Shown here piece after piece: positions 30,055-40,137 of a stretch of DNA of 64,000 nucleotides. Origin of the DNA: Lentibacillus sediminis (GTDB lineage: Bacteria > Bacillota > Bacilli > Bacillales > Amphibacillaceae); assembly GCF_002763455.1 (NCBI RefSeq), contig NZ_NIXK01000005.1, positions 286,321 through 350,320 on the forward strand, given 5' to 3'. The stretch's first letter is position 1, and the number at the start of each line of letters is the position of its first letter. A program made the position numbers and the translations under genes. Below the pieces are notes generated by a model that saw nothing but the letters and a program-made list of their open reading frames with translations, made no database searches and was not told the origin of the DNA.

Positions 30055-30285
30055 ATGTCGCTAATTTATACATGCAGGCATTGCGGCCATGAAATCGGAA
30101 AGCTGGATGAGCCCGTGATCGATACGTCTATGCTTGGGTTCGATCAGCTCTCGTCCGAGGACAGGGAGCAAATGATTCAGTATCTGGAAAATGGCGATAT
30201 GGAGATTCAGATCATTTGCGAGGATTGCCAGGAAACATTAAAATCTAATCCGCAGTATCATGAATTGGATTTCTTTATACAATGA
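30055..30285 (+). CDS. fin: Anti-sigma-F factor Fin
   Basis: 76 residues from ATG 30055 (AGGAGG eight bases upstream). Two zinc-ribbon pairs, CRHC near the N-terminus and CEDC near the C-terminus, with SMLGFDQLSSEDREQMIQYL between, match Fin/CsfB-like YabK. Fin displaces core RNA polymerase from SigF and helps switch to SigG in the forespore. A hairpin follows before mfd. Confidence 0.93.
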   Translation: MSLIYTCRHCGHEIGKLDEPVIDTSMLGFDQLSSEDREQMIQYLENGDMEIQIICEDCQETLKSNPQYHELDFFIQ

Positions 30286-30300
30286 AAGAGAGCAAGAAAA

Positions 30301-30327
30301 GCTTTGGTTGGCTGCCAAGGCGTTTTT
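30301..30327 (+). terminator. Terminator candidate after fin
   Basis: GCTTTGG / CCAAGGC with a seven-base loop, then GTTTTTG. Confidence 0.5.
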
Positions 30328-30359
30328 GCGCTTAGGTGAGGAGTACGTGGAGGTACGAA

Positions 30360-33300
30360 ATGAAAGGGATAACGAATTACTTACAGGAAAGAGAAGATAT
30401 ACAATCAATTATCAGCGGGGTCGACGGCGGAATGAAGGAGCAGCTGGTTGCCGGCTTGTCCGGTTCAGCACGTGCCCTCTTAGTTTCACTGGTCCGTGAA
30501 TCGGTCAGCCGGCCGGTGCTTTTGGTGACCCATCAGTTGCCCCAGGCACAGCAGCTGTACGATGACCTGGCAGAACTTATGGGTGAGGAGGACGTTCATT
30601 TATACCCGGTAAATGAACTGATCGCTTCGGAAATCGCGATTGCCAGTCCGGAATTGCGCAGTGAGCGGATTGATTCCTTAACTGCCTGGTCGAAAAAGAA
30701 ATCCGGCATTTTAATTGCGCCGGTTGCAGCGGTAAAGCGGATGCTGCCGCCACAAGATTATTGGGAACAGTACCAGCTCCATTTCCGGTATGGGGAAGCG
30801 ATCGACATTGATGCATACCTCGCTTCCCTGGTGGATATGGGGTACGAACGATCTGGGATGGTCGCCTCCCCCGGAGAATTTTCCAAGCGGGGCGGCATCA
30901 TTGACATCTATCCATTAACGGAAACGCATCCGGTACGCATCGAATTGTTTGATGATGAAATCGATTCGATCCGCTATTTTGATGCGGAAAGCCAGCGCTC
31001 ACTGGACAAGTTGACAGAGATCACCATCGGACCTGCCACCGAGCTTTTGCTCACCGATTCCGATATGACAGCAGCAGCCGGCCGACTGGAAGATGCCCTT
31101 GCTAAGTCGCTTAAAAAAATGAAGAATTCCACATCAAAGGAAACGCTCGTTGAGACGATCGAGGCAGACATCAGCCGGATGAAAAACCTGGAACGTTTTC
31201 AGGAAATGTATAAATATATAGGCTACCTCTATCAGAATCCTGCCAGTTTGCTAGATTACCTGCCATCTGATGGCCTGGTGATTTTTGACGAAATGAGCCG
31301 GATTCAGGAAACAGCGGGAAATCTGGATACAGAGGAAGCGGAGTGGTACGCAAGTCTTTTGGAAGCAAATCAGATGTTAAGAGACAGCAGGTTCTCTTTT
31401 GACTGGCTGTCTATTTGGGATGGTCTGAAACACCCGCGTATTTACATGTCGGTCTTTCTGCGGCATATTCCGAATACCCAGCCGCAAAATATTATTGATC
31501 TGTCTACACGGACAATGCAGGAATTTCATGGTCAGATGAACCTGTTGAAAAATGAGCTCACCCGCTGGGAAAAGAGCGATTTTTCTGTGGTGGTGCTGGC
31601 GCCAAATGAAAAGCGTATGGAAAAGATTCATTCCATCTTTACCGATTATGATATCGAGGCTGCCGTTTCCAGACAGCCACAGCTTCCAGTGAACAAGCCA
31701 ATCATTACGGTCGGCAATATCTCGGGCGGGGTGGAAATGCCCCTGCATAAATTCGTGCTGATTACGGAAAACGAGCTATTCAAAAAAAGAACCAAGCGTC
31801 CGCGCCGGCAGCAGAAGGTTTCCAATGCTGAGCGGATCAAAAATTACCAGGATCTCAAAGTCGGTGATTACGTCGTTCATGCCAACCATGGGGTGGGACG
31901 CTATCTTGGCATTGAAACCCTGAAGGTCAAAGATCAGCATAAAGATTATCTCTTGATCAAGTACTCCGGGGATGACAAGCTGTTCGTGCCGATTGACCAG
32001 ATTGACCTGGTGCAGAAGTTTGTCGGTGGAGAAGGAAAAGAGCCTAAGCTGTACAAACTGGGCGGTTCGGAATGGCAGAAAGTCAAGCGCAAAGTCCAGT
32101 CTTCGGTGGAGGATATTGCCGATGACCTGATTAAACTGTACGCGGAAAGACAGGCGCGACAAGGCTATGCGTTTTCCGAGGATACAGAGATGCAGCGCGA
32201 ATTCGAGGCCTCTTTCCCTTATCAGGAAACCGAGGATCAGCTGCGATGTATTGAAGAGATCAAGCAGGATATGCAGCAGGAACGCCCGATGGATCGCCTG
32301 CTGTGCGGGGATGTCGGCTACGGAAAAACCGAGGTGGCTATCCGTGCTGCGTTCAAGGCAATCGCAGACGGCAAACAGGTCGCGTTCCTCGTGCCGACAA
32401 CCATTTTGGCACAGCAGCATTACGAAACAATCCGCGAGCGTTTTCAGGAACATGCGATCAATATCGGTCTGTTAAGCCGCTTCCGCACAAAAAAGCAGCA
32501 GAAGGAAACGATCGATGGACTGAAAAAAGGAACGATGGATATCGTGATCGGCACCCATCGGATGCTTTCCAAGGATGTCGAATACCGCGATCTCGGTCTT
32601 TTGGTAGTCGATGAAGAACAGCGGTTTGGCGTGAAGCACAAGGAAAAAATCAAACAGCTGAAAACCAATGTCGATGTGCTGACACTGACAGCCACACCGA
32701 TCCCACGGACATTGCATATGTCTATGCTCGGAGTGCGAGACCTGTCTGTCATCGAGACCCCGCCAGAGAACCGTTTCCCGATCCAAACGTACGTGGCAGA
32801 CTACAACCCAATTTTTATTCGGGAAGCAATTGAGCGGGAGATGGGACGCGGCGGACAGGTGTTTTTCCTGTACAACCGGGTGGAGAGCATTGACAAGGCG
32901 GCCCGTGATCTCGGCATGCTAGTCGATGACGCCCGGATCGCCGTTGCGCACGGCCAGATGAATGAAACAGAATTGGAAAACGTGATTTTTGGATTTTTAG
33001 CAGGGGAATACGATGTCCTTGTCAGCACGACGATTATTGAAACAGGGGTGGATATTCCTAATGTGAATACGTTGATTGTCAATGATGCTGACCGAATGGG
33101 ACTGAGCCAGCTTTATCAGCTGCGCGGACGTGTTGGCCGCTCGAACCGGGTTGCCTATGCGTATTTCACCTATAAAAAGGATAAGGTGCTCTCCGAAGTA
33201 TCGGAAAAACGGCTGCAGGCGATCAAGGAATTTACCGAGCTTGGTTCCGGCTTCAAGATTGCCATGCGCGACCTGTCCATCCGCGGGACCGGGAATTTGC

Positions 33301-33884
33301 TTGGCGCCCAGCAGCACGGCTTTATTGATTCGGTTGGGTTTGACCTGTATTCGCAGATGCTTAAAGATGCAATCGAAGCGCGGAAAGCCGGCAAGGAAGT
33401 GGAGGACATCCAGCCATTCGAGCCCGAGCTTACGCTGGATATTGATGCCTATATTCCGGAGATCTATATTAAAGATGAAAAGCAGAAAATTGATATTTAC
33501 AAGCAGTTTCAAAACGTGGATTCTGCAGGGGATGTGGATGACCTCAAAGATGAATTAATCGACCGGTTTGGCGAATACCCGCAGGAAGTGGCTAATTTAT
33601 TCACCGTTTCCGAACTGAAAATGTATGCCAAACAGCAGCGCGTGGAATCAATTAGCGAAAAGAACAAAAAAATTGAGTTACTAGTCGACGCAGACAGGAG
33701 CCAGCAGGTGGACGGCTCCAAGCTGTTTGATCTGGCAAATACCTTTGGCAGAGGTGTCCAGCTCGGCACGGAGAATAACAAATTAAAAATTACCTTTAAG
33801 TGGACCAGGGACGGGGAACGTGAGCGTTACGAAACCGTCGGGGAGTTTATGGATAAGCTGACAGAAGTGGACCGGAGTGCGTAG
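30360..33884 (+). CDS. mfd: Transcription-repair coupling factor
   Basis: 1174 residues from ATG 30360 with GGAGGT upstream. UvrB-like N-terminal modules, the RNA polymerase-interacting domain ([19 protein letters not shown]), the RecG-like translocase with GDVGYGKTE and DEEQRFG, the [11 protein letters not shown] motif III, and the C-terminal TRCF domain are in order. Mfd removes stalled RNA polymerase and recruits UvrA. Length agrees with B. subtilis (1177). Confidence 0.97.
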   Translation: MKGITNYLQEREDIQSIISGVDGGMKEQLVAGLSGSARALLVSLVRESVSRPVLLVTHQLPQAQQLYDDLAELMGEEDVHLYPVNELIASEIAIASPELRSERIDSLTAWSKKKSGILIAPVAAVKRMLPPQDYWEQYQLHFRYGEAIDIDAYLASLVDMGYERSGMVASPGEFSKRGGIIDIYPLTETHPVRIELFDDEIDSIRYFDAESQRSLDKLTEITIGPATELLLTDSDMTAAAGRLEDALAKSLKKMKNSTSKETLVETIEADISRMKNLERFQEMYKYIGYLYQNPASLLDYLPSDGLVIFDEMSRIQETAGNLDTEEAEWYASLLEANQMLRDSRFSFDWLSIWDGLKHPRIYMSVFLRHIPNTQPQNIIDLSTRTMQEFHGQMNLLKNELTRWEKSDFSVVVLAPNEKRMEKIHSIFTDYDIEAAVSRQPQLPVNKPIITVGNISGGVEMPLHKFVLITENELFKKRTKRPRRQQKVSNAERIKNYQDLKVGDYVVHANHGVGRYLGIETLKVKDQHKDYLLIKYSGDDKLFVPIDQIDLVQKFVGGEGKEPKLYKLGGSEWQKVKRKVQSSVEDIADDLIKLYAERQARQGYAFSEDTEMQREFEASFPYQETEDQLRCIEEIKQDMQQERPMDRLLCGDVGYGKTEVAIRAAFKAIADGKQVAFLVPTTILAQQHYETIRERFQEHAINIGLLSRFRTKKQQKETIDGLKKGTMDIVIGTHRMLSKDVEYRDLGLLVVDEEQRFGVKHKEKIKQLKTNVDVLTLTATPIPRTLHMSMLGVRDLSVIETPPENRFPIQTYVADYNPIFIREAIEREMGRGGQVFFLYNRVESIDKAARDLGMLVDDARIAVAHGQMNETELENVIFGFLAGEYDVLVSTTIIETGVDIPNVNTLIVNDADRMGLSQLYQLRGRVGRSNRVAYAYFTYKKDKVLSEVSEKRLQAIKEFTELGSGFKIAMRDLSIRGTGNLLGAQQHGFIDSVGFDLYSQMLKDAIEARKAGKEVEDIQPFEPELTLDIDAYIPEIYIKDEKQKIDIYKQFQNVDSAGDVDDLKDELIDRFGEYPQEVANLFTVSELKMYAKQQRVESISEKNKKIELLVDADRSQQVDGSKLFDLANTFGRGVQLGTENNKLKITFKWTRDGERERYETVGEFMDKLTEVDRSA

Positions 33885-33944
33885 AATTGAGGCCTATCGA
33901 CGAAATACAAATTCTGCCAAGTTGCTAAAAAAACGACGCGGACA

Positions 33945-33974
33945 TGTATAGTTCCAATGAGATGAATCATACTA
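33945..33974 (+). promoter_or_regulatory. SigG-type promoter of spoVT
   Basis: TGTATA, 17 bases, CATACTA: an excellent SigG match, 94 bases before spoVT. Confidence 0.65.
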
Positions 33975-34067
33975 ACATCACAGCTGGTTATTTTTTCACT
34001 TTATGACGAGAATTAGAAATGCGATGTACACGAAAGTAAGCATCCTAAGAAAGTGAGGATTCGTCTC

Positions 34068-34604
34068 ATGAAAGCAACAGGAATTGTACGACGTATTGAT
34101 GATCTGGGCAGGGTTGTCGTCCCGAAAGAAATCAGAAGAACACTCCGTATCCGTGAAGGAGATCCACTGGAAATCTTCGTAGACCGCGAAGGTGAAGTGA
34201 TTCTAAAAAAGTATTCACCCATCATTGAACTGGGCCATTTTGCTAAAGAATATGCCGAAGCCTTATTTGATTCGCTTCAGTTTCCGGTGCTGATCTGCGA
34301 CCGGGATGAGGTGATCACAGTAGCGGGCGAATCGAAAAAGGATTATTTAAACAAAAATATTGGGAGCGATTTGACCAAAACGATAGAGGACCGATCACAT
34401 GTATTCGAGACCGATAAAGGGACGATTGAAATAATTGAAGGTCAAGCGCAGGAACTGGAATCCTACTGTATCAGCCCGGTAATAACCGGCGGGGACCCCA
34501 TCGGATGTGTCATGATGTTTTCCAAAGATGGAGACAAGCTGAGCAAGGTAGAGCAGAAGGCAGTCGAAACCGCCGCCAGCTTCCTGGCAAAGCAGATGGA
34601 ATAA
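34068..34604 (+). CDS. spoVT: Stage V sporulation regulator SpoVT
   Basis: 178 residues from ATG 34068 (GTGAGGA upstream). The N-terminal AbrB-like domain MKATGIVRRIDDLGRVVVPKE parallels AbrB at 13692; the C-terminal GAF domain spans about 55-178. SpoVT tunes the SigG regulon in the forespore. The SigG-type promoter upstream agrees with this. Confidence 0.96.
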   Translation: MKATGIVRRIDDLGRVVVPKEIRRTLRIREGDPLEIFVDREGEVILKKYSPIIELGHFAKEYAEALFDSLQFPVLICDRDEVITVAGESKKDYLNKNIGSDLTKTIEDRSHVFETDKGTIEIIEGQAQELESYCISPVITGGDPIGCVMMFSKDGDKLSKVEQKAVETAASFLAKQME

Positions 34605-34618
34605 TACTTAGGAAGAAC

Positions 34619-34661
34619 CAAGGCAAAAACTTGCATAGCGCAGGGTTTTGCCTTGTTTTTT
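34619..34661 (+). terminator. Intrinsic terminator of spoVT
   Basis: AAGGCAAAAC / GTTTTGCCTT stem, then GTTTTTT. Confidence 0.75.
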
Positions 34662-34673
34662 GTGCAGGAGCGG

Positions 34674-34970
34674 CTATAAACTGTCTATATAATTTCCGAA
34701 CAGAAAAATCGGAGTGACAAAGAGCAAAAGCATTAGTGTAAGGATTAGGACCACTAAATTGATGATAGAGGCTTTTGTGTCTTTTGCGGTTATTATGCCC
34801 GTCATTGCTGTAATAAGCAAAAGGACTGCCGCAATAATGGTTACGAGAAGAGGGTGAATGCCGATATTCTGCAAAAAGAAATCATGGAAACCTTTGGAGG
34901 AAGCGGATAATAAGAATGAACATATACAGATGATGAATCCGATCACAGGAAATTGCCATTTCACCTTCAT
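34674..34970 (-). CDS. Small membrane protein, unknown
   Basis: 98 residues from ATG 34970 with AGGGAGTGGG upstream. Three predicted hydrophobic helices (about 7-24, 40-60, 66-90) and little else. I recognise no family. It is the last gene of a minus-strand trio with the DUF3169 protein and the XRE regulator, separated from them by 138 bases, and may belong to the same accessory unit. Confidence 0.65.
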   Translation of the reverse strand: MKVKWQFPVIGFIICICSFLLSASSKGFHDFFLQNIGIHPLLVTIIAAVLLLITAMTGIITAKDTKASIINLVVLILTLMLLLFVTPIFLFGNYIDSL

Positions 34971-35108
34971 CGTGCCCACTCCCTATATATAGGTTATATG
35001 AAGAGTTCGATATATTTCCTTGAAATCCTGCTTGGTTATAATAATTTGTGAAACAAAACCAGCCCGCTTGCCAACTAGAGTCGTCAAATGGGCTGTTACA
35101 AAGCCTCA

Positions 35109-35777
35109 CTATTTATTCCGGACAGCTAAAAGATATTTCCCGTTTACAAGAAGCAGCACAACAGACATCGCAATAATAGAGAAAATCTGGGAGCTGTTTG
35201 AAATGGAATAAAACGTAGCAAAGATAATTGCTAATATCAATGTTGTGTTCAACACATTATAGGCTTTATTTAACCCAATCAACATGACGTCCTTTTCACC
35301 ATCGTCTGCAATATCCAAAATGTCTTTTGGAGAGTTCGGGTCGGACAATTCAGGTATTTTACGCTCCGGACTGGCATATCGCATGACACGGAACATGGAA
35401 GCACCGAATAAACAGTTAATGACGACCAAAACAATGGAAACAATCGTAAAAAATATACTCTCCATTGCTATAATGCTGAGACTCAAGGCTAATACAGAAA
35501 CAACAATGCTGGAATGTACACACAACGAATAGTCGCTATACTTCATATACATTGAAGCATTTGCCTCATCTTCCTCATCCCCTGTGAGCGTCATTTCACT
35601 TAACTTCTTAACCTGGTTATATCGGACCAGGCTGATGATCATTAACACAGCAGTAATGACGAACAGAGCGATGACAAATATATCTGTAGCAAAGTCGAGG
35701 TCAGAAAAATTTAATACAATGTATGCCGTTAAGAATCCAGCTGCCCCGCCTAATATAAATCGCATGATACCTTTCAC
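35109..35777 (-). CDS. DUF3169 family membrane protein
   Basis: 222 residues starting at GTG 35777, directly after the XRE stop codon. Two N-terminal helices, a soluble stretch rich in acidic residues (TLTGDEEDEANASMYMKY), then four more helices fit the DUF3169 family, often found beside a small XRE regulator in Bacilli. Function is unknown. The tight arrangement with the regulator gene implies one transcript. Confidence 0.75.
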   Translation of the reverse strand: MKGIMRFILGGAAGFLTAYIVLNFSDLDFATDIFVIALFVITAVLMIISLVRYNQVKKLSEMTLTGDEEDEANASMYMKYSDYSLCVHSSIVVSVLALSLSIIAMESIFFTIVSIVLVVINCLFGASMFRVMRYASPERKIPELSDPNSPKDILDIADDGEKDVMLIGLNKAYNVLNTTLILAIIFATFYSISNSSQIFSIIAMSVVLLLVNGKYLLAVRNK

Positions 35778-35981
35778 TTATAACTCCTCCTCCTCAAATA
35801 AAAAAACATTTTCCACAGGCTCATTAAATATGCGTGCGATCCTTACTGCTATTAACAGTGAGGGCATATATTCCTCCCGTTCAATTAGACTGATTGTTTG
35901 TCTGGAAACCTTTGCTGTTTTTGCGAGCTGCGTTTGATTATAACCCTCCCGAGCCCGAAGTTCCTTTAGCCGGCTTTTCAC
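35778..35981 (-). CDS. XRE family (Cro/CI-type) transcriptional regulator
   Basis: 67 residues from GTG 35981. A bare helix-turn-helix: YNQTQLAKTAKVSRQTISLIEREEYMPSLLIAVRIARIF, followed by NVFLFEEEEL. It resembles the short regulators that control a neighbouring membrane protein. Upstream three 21-base-spaced copies of ATTRTCAAAA overlap the likely promoter and are operator candidates. Confidence 0.88.
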   Translation of the reverse strand: MKSRLKELRAREGYNQTQLAKTAKVSRQTISLIEREEYMPSLLIAVRIARIFNEPVENVFLFEEEEL

Positions 35982-36033
35982 ATGACACCACCCCTGTCGA
36001 TTGGATACCTTATATTACGTATTGTACATAATA

Positions 36034-36085
36034 ATTATCAAAATGACAACTATTATTGTCAAAAGGATAAATATAATTGTCAAAA
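36034..36085. promoter_or_regulatory. Three phased direct repeats upstream of the XRE gene
   Basis: ATTATCAAAA (36034), ATTGTCAAAA (36055) and ATTGTCAAAA (36076) are exactly 21 bases apart. On the minus strand they overlap a promoter TTGACA (36060-36055), 17 bases, GATAAT (36037-36032) reading towards the XRE gene. The phasing puts all three on the same face of the helix. Confidence 0.5.
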
Positions 36086-36261
36086 TGGCTTTTCAAAATC
36101 CTCAAATCTCTTACAAAGTCTTTTGCCTTAGACTAAAATTGCACACCAATAAAGATTTTAAAAAAGGATTTTTCAGTTCATTGAAGAATAGTGTATTTAT
36201 ATAGAGCAGATTATAAACGTTTATAAGGGGGGTGAAACTCTGGTGGTGTACCAGATCTCTT

Positions 36262-37533
36262 ATGATAAATCTCATTCTCTTTGAAATAAGAAAAGTGTTT
36301 AAGTCGACTTTTTTCCGTATTCTGATGCTGGCATTTCTTTTGTTTTTGATTACCTATTACATTCTTGTCTATACCAATACAGTCCATGTGGAAAATGAAG
36401 TCCAGCAAATGGAGGAGTTTACGGACAGGCAAGAACAGGATTTGCAAGAAAAAAGAGAGCTGCTGGAATCAGCGGAGGGGACAGAAGCGGAGCAGCTGGA
36501 AGAGCAGATTGAATTCCAGAAAAATATGCTGGAAGAAGATAAACAAGAAATAGAGTGGCATAAAGAAGAGAACTGGGAAGCGCTTTTGCAGCCGGGAATT
36601 AAACGTGAAGAATCAGCTATCGCGAGTATGCGCTATAATAATCAAACACATACATATACCTGGCAAACATTATTTACGAAAGAAACATTTGTGGCAAAAA
36701 GCAAATGGATGATTGATAAAGAGGTAACGCCTTTACTGCCAGTTGGATCAACTACTTGGATAACCTGGTATGACCAGGACATCAATGTGCAGGGAGCAAC
36801 TCCGGAAGAAGCTTTGCAGTGGAACAGGGAAACCGCCGACAAGTATTCCTCTGCCAGCATTCATTATCTTGATCGCCTATATGGTCTGATGTTCAGTATC
36901 TTTGGTGCGGTGTTTTTCCTATTTCTTTTTGGGGATGTCATGACAAAAGAGGGGCTTGGCAGAAATGGTTCGATTCATCTGCTGCAGACACAGCCTATTC
37001 ACCGGGATAAAATTCTTGCAGGGAAATTTTTAGCGGTTGGTTTATTGAGTTTCTTGATCTTACTTGGGGCCGTTCTGTTCGCCGTAATAACGGGTGTGAT
37101 TTTTGACCGGTTCGGGGACTTGGCTTATCCCGTGATGATTTACGGGGAGGACCGCACATTTTCTCTGATGGGCATGGGGATGTTCCTGCTGCGGGCAGCC
37201 GGTATGTTTGGGATGATTCTACTATTCTGCTATTCCATGCTGTTTCTGTTTTCGATTATTACAAAGAGAATGGTGCTCGCATTGGGTGTGACACTTGGTG
37301 TGCTGTATATCGGGGTTACCTGGAGCGGGGAAATGATCAACTCCAGTATTGCTCACTATCTTCCGTTTCAGTATTTCTCTGTGTTCGACATCATGACCAA
37401 TGAACTGGCGTTGACGGTGGAGAACTGGGACCTTACCTATGCGAATGGGATGATTTCGCTGAGTGTGTCGAGTTTTCTGATTTTGCTGGCGACGTATGGG
37501 GCGTGGGTAGTTCAGTATAGGCGGAATGGATAG
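36262..37533 (+). CDS. ABC-2 type transporter permease
   Basis: About 423 residues from ATG 36262; a GTG at 36232 extends the frame by ten codons, and neither has an ideal ribosome site. One N-terminal helix (about 15-38) precedes a long outer domain with a Glu/Gln-rich coiled coil (about 45-110), then five hydrophobic segments from about 205 to the end (GLMFSIFGAVFFLFLFGDVM...). This is the layout of ABC-2 permeases. No ATP-binding gene is adjacent, so its partner must be elsewhere or be lost. Confidence 0.82.
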   Translation: MINLILFEIRKVFKSTFFRILMLAFLLFLITYYILVYTNTVHVENEVQQMEEFTDRQEQDLQEKRELLESAEGTEAEQLEEQIEFQKNMLEEDKQEIEWHKEENWEALLQPGIKREESAIASMRYNNQTHTYTWQTLFTKETFVAKSKWMIDKEVTPLLPVGSTTWITWYDQDINVQGATPEEALQWNRETADKYSSASIHYLDRLYGLMFSIFGAVFFLFLFGDVMTKEGLGRNGSIHLLQTQPIHRDKILAGKFLAVGLLSFLILLGAVLFAVITGVIFDRFGDLAYPVMIYGEDRTFSLMGMGMFLLRAAGMFGMILLFCYSMLFLFSIITKRMVLALGVTLGVLYIGVTWSGEMINSSIAHYLPFQYFSVFDIMTNELALTVENWDLTYANGMISLSVSSFLILLATYGAWVVQYRRNG

Positions 37534-37593
37534 GGGTACCCGTTAGGAAACATTGAAAGACCATGTCAGACACTGATTGACGGAGGTAACAAA

Positions 37594-38160
37594 ATGACCA
37601 CCCTCATTGATTTCTTATTGCAATATCGTAATTTCTTTCTTGCCGGGATAGCAATTATTCTTTTAGCATTTTTGTTGAGTTTTTGGATTAAAAAGAAAAG
37701 CACGCTGATTGTTGTGTTGGCTTTAATGGTCGCGGGCACCATCTTCATTATTAATCAATCGAAATACACAACATTTCAGGAACTTGTTTCAGACCAACTC
37801 AATGAAGAAAGTACGGTGCAGGAAATTTCCATCACAATTAGCGATCTTTCCGGTGACATGCCAGAGAGAAAAGCGAGTGTCACCATAGAAGACGAGGAAA
37901 TTATGGATCAAATAATAGAGGATTTTTCAGATATTGAGCTAAAAGAACAATCAAATCTTCATGTCCTTGATAGGAAATATCGTATAAGAATTCGCAGTAC
38001 CAATGAGGTGGAGGAAAACTTCCTGAAAACAGACAGTCTGACGCTGTGTGTGGACAATGATTACATCAATGAATATGAAATAGTTAATGAGACGGATCAT
38101 TTAAAAACGATTGAATCTCTTGTTGAAAATGAGGAAATTGAATGGGAGGTTTTTGAGTGA
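37594..38160 (+). CDS. Two-TM protein of unknown function
   Basis: 188 residues, ATG with ACGGAGGTAAC upstream. Two hydrophobic helices at about 14-32 and 37-55, then a soluble domain (about 60-188) rich in Glu/Ile with beta-strand character (VQEISITISDLSGDM, YRIRIRSTNEVEENF). I recognise no family. It follows the ABC-2 permease by 60 bases on the same strand and may be its partner. Confidence 0.7.
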   Translation: MTTLIDFLLQYRNFFLAGIAIILLAFLLSFWIKKKSTLIVVLALMVAGTIFIINQSKYTTFQELVSDQLNEESTVQEISITISDLSGDMPERKASVTIEDEEIMDQIIEDFSDIELKEQSNLHVLDRKYRIRIRSTNEVEENFLKTDSLTLCVDNDYINEYEIVNETDHLKTIESLVENEEIEWEVFE

Positions 38161-38299
38161 ATGGTATAGATAATTTGAATACTTGGTTAGTCAATTGCAG
38201 CATGTTTCGGAAAAACAAAACGACAGTTATTCATCATGACGTGTATGTTGCAGAAATACGTTTGGTTTACAGTAACATTTTTTAATTTCATCTGGTTTG

Positions 38300-38404
38300 T
38301 GGTATATTATACGTGTAAACAAGAGAAGAAAGGCGTGTGGCACTATTTGTCATGCGGCCGTCATGTAAAAGTGCTGCGGGAGTGGTCACCCCGTGGCCTT
38401 TTTC
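38300..38404 (+). ncRNA. Candidate small RNA or terminated leader upstream of yabM
   Basis: An extended -10 (TGGTATATT, 38300-38308) is followed about 75 bases later by a terminator, GGTCAC-CCC-GTGGCC-TTTTT (38384-38403). Between them GCACT (38340) and AGTGC (38370) can pair around an inner ATG-CGGC fold. No open frame fits. The rest of 38161-38529 shows only the yabM promoter. Confidence 0.4.
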
Positions 38405-38483
38405 GTATAGGAACTAAATTCCGCGCAATTTCTCAATACTTGAAACACCTCAACAACAGCTTCACGAAATAACCCGACAACTA

Positions 38484-38492
38484 TGCTATAAT
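38484..38492 (+). promoter_or_regulatory. Extended -10 promoter of yabM
   Basis: TGCTATAAT is a perfect extended -10, 38 bases before the yabM start; no good -35 is seen. Confidence 0.45.
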
Positions 38493-38529
38493 AAGAAAAA
38501 GTTACTGTACATAAAAAGGACGTAGAATA

Positions 38530-40137
38530 ATGGGTGAGAATGAATCCAATCGGCTGGTCAAGGGGGCTTTGTTGCTGACGCTGGCTGGGCTGGTGAGCAA
38601 GGTATTAAGTGCAGGTTACCGGATTCCGCTGCAGAATTTGACAGGGGATGTTGGTTTTTATATTTATCAGCAGGTGTATCCCATTCTCGGTATTGCGCTG
38701 GTCTTGGCCTTGTATGGGTTCCCGCAGGCGATATCGAAAATGACGGCAGATCGCAAGGCGGAAGGAAAGTCCCTCTCGTTTCCACATTTTTACGGGCCGG
38801 TGCTTATCCTGCTGCTCGGATTAAATGGTGCGGTATTTCTATTTTTATGGATGAATGCTGATTCTCTTGCTATGTGGGTTGGGGACGCTGGGCTTTCACG
38901 TTCGTATCAATTCGCCGCATTTGTTTTTTTGCTTATCCCTTTTTCAGCCTTGCTAAGGGGGCTGTTTCAGGGAAATTATGAGATGAAGCCGGCCGCCTCC
39001 TCACAGGTGGGAGAACAGCTCGTTCGTGTCGCGATTATTATTGCCGTTGCGGTGTGGGTGGGCTTTCAGGGGCAGCATTTGTACATAGTAGGACAGGCTG
39101 CCGCGCTGGCTGCTGTAGCTGGGGCGGGAGCGGCGATCATTATACTCAGCCTATTTTTGCTTAAAAAAAGACCGCCACTTCAAGCGAAAGAGCAGGACGC
39201 GATCCCGTGGGTGGACTATGCCAGTACGCTGATCACGCTTGGTGTGGTGGCTGCCCTGAATCATATGGTACTGCTTGTCATTCAATTTGCTGATGCATTT
39301 ACCCTGGTTCCGAGCCTCATGGAGAGCGGGTTCAGCCAGCTGGAGGCGATGGAGGCGAAGGGTGTGTTTGACCGGGGGCAGCCATTGATACAGCTGGGGA
39401 CGGTGCTTGGATCCTCTTTTGCTCTTGCGCTGATCCCCGTCATTTCCCGGGAAAAGCTGAATGCATCGCCCGGGACGTTTTACCCGTATATCCGTGGCGG
39501 CATGCTGTTCAGTTTTTACCTGGCAGCCGGAGCGACTGTCGGACTAATTGCTATTTTCCCCGAGGCCAATACGCTGCTTTTTCAAAATGATCAAGGCACT
39601 GGGGAACTGCAGCTGCTTGTGGTCTCGATTCTTCTTTGTTCCCTGGCGATTACTGCTGCATCGATTCTGCAGGGGCTGGGATATGTCAAACGTACGGCCG
39701 GGTTTATTCTGATCGCTTTATTTGCCAAATGGATTGGCAATCAGCTGCTGGTCCTGTGGTGGGGGATCACCGGCGGGGCGCTCGCCACTGTGCTGGCACT
39801 CTTGATTCTGTGTACCTGTGTACTATGGGAGCTGAAACGGAAACTGCCGGAACTTGATTTCTTTCGGCGGCTGGACTGGCTCACTCTCGGCAAAGCACTC
39901 GTGGCCATGCTTGCTGCCATTCTGCTGCTGGAGTTTTTATTTTTGGATCAAGTTTCCGCATCAAGATTAGGGTTGTTATTCTATGTACTGACAGTGTCAG
40001 TCACTGGCGGAGTGCTCTATTTGTTCGTCCTTTTAAAAGGATGGGCTTTCACGGAAAAGGAATTAGGAATGCTGCCGTTTTCGCAGTTTTTCATTCGCAT
40101 ACATAATGGGAGGAACCATCATCATGGGAAAAATTGA
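38530..40137 (+). CDS. yabM: SpoVB/MurJ-family polysaccharide flippase-like protein YabM
   Basis: 535 residues with about 14 hydrophobic helices; the N-terminal LVKGALLLTLAGLVSKVLSAGYRIPLQNLTGDVGFYIYQQVYP is the SpoVB/YtgP/YabM signature of the MOP superfamily. These proteins move lipid-linked precursors; YabM's own substrate is undefined. ATG follows AAAAGGACG. The 3' end overlaps the yabN start by 14 bases, so both are likely co-translated. Confidence 0.93.
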   Translation: MGENESNRLVKGALLLTLAGLVSKVLSAGYRIPLQNLTGDVGFYIYQQVYPILGIALVLALYGFPQAISKMTADRKAEGKSLSFPHFYGPVLILLLGLNGAVFLFLWMNADSLAMWVGDAGLSRSYQFAAFVFLLIPFSALLRGLFQGNYEMKPAASSQVGEQLVRVAIIIAVAVWVGFQGQHLYIVGQAAALAAVAGAGAAIIILSLFLLKKRPPLQAKEQDAIPWVDYASTLITLGVVAALNHMVLLVIQFADAFTLVPSLMESGFSQLEAMEAKGVFDRGQPLIQLGTVLGSSFALALIPVISREKLNASPGTFYPYIRGGMLFSFYLAAGATVGLIAIFPEANTLLFQNDQGTGELQLLVVSILLCSLAITAASILQGLGYVKRTAGFILIALFAKWIGNQLLVLWWGITGGALATVLALLILCTCVLWELKRKLPELDFFRRLDWLTLGKALVAMLAAILLLEFLFLDQVSASRLGLLFYVLTVSVTGGVLYLFVLLKGWAFTEKELGMLPFSQFFIRIHNGRNHHHGKN

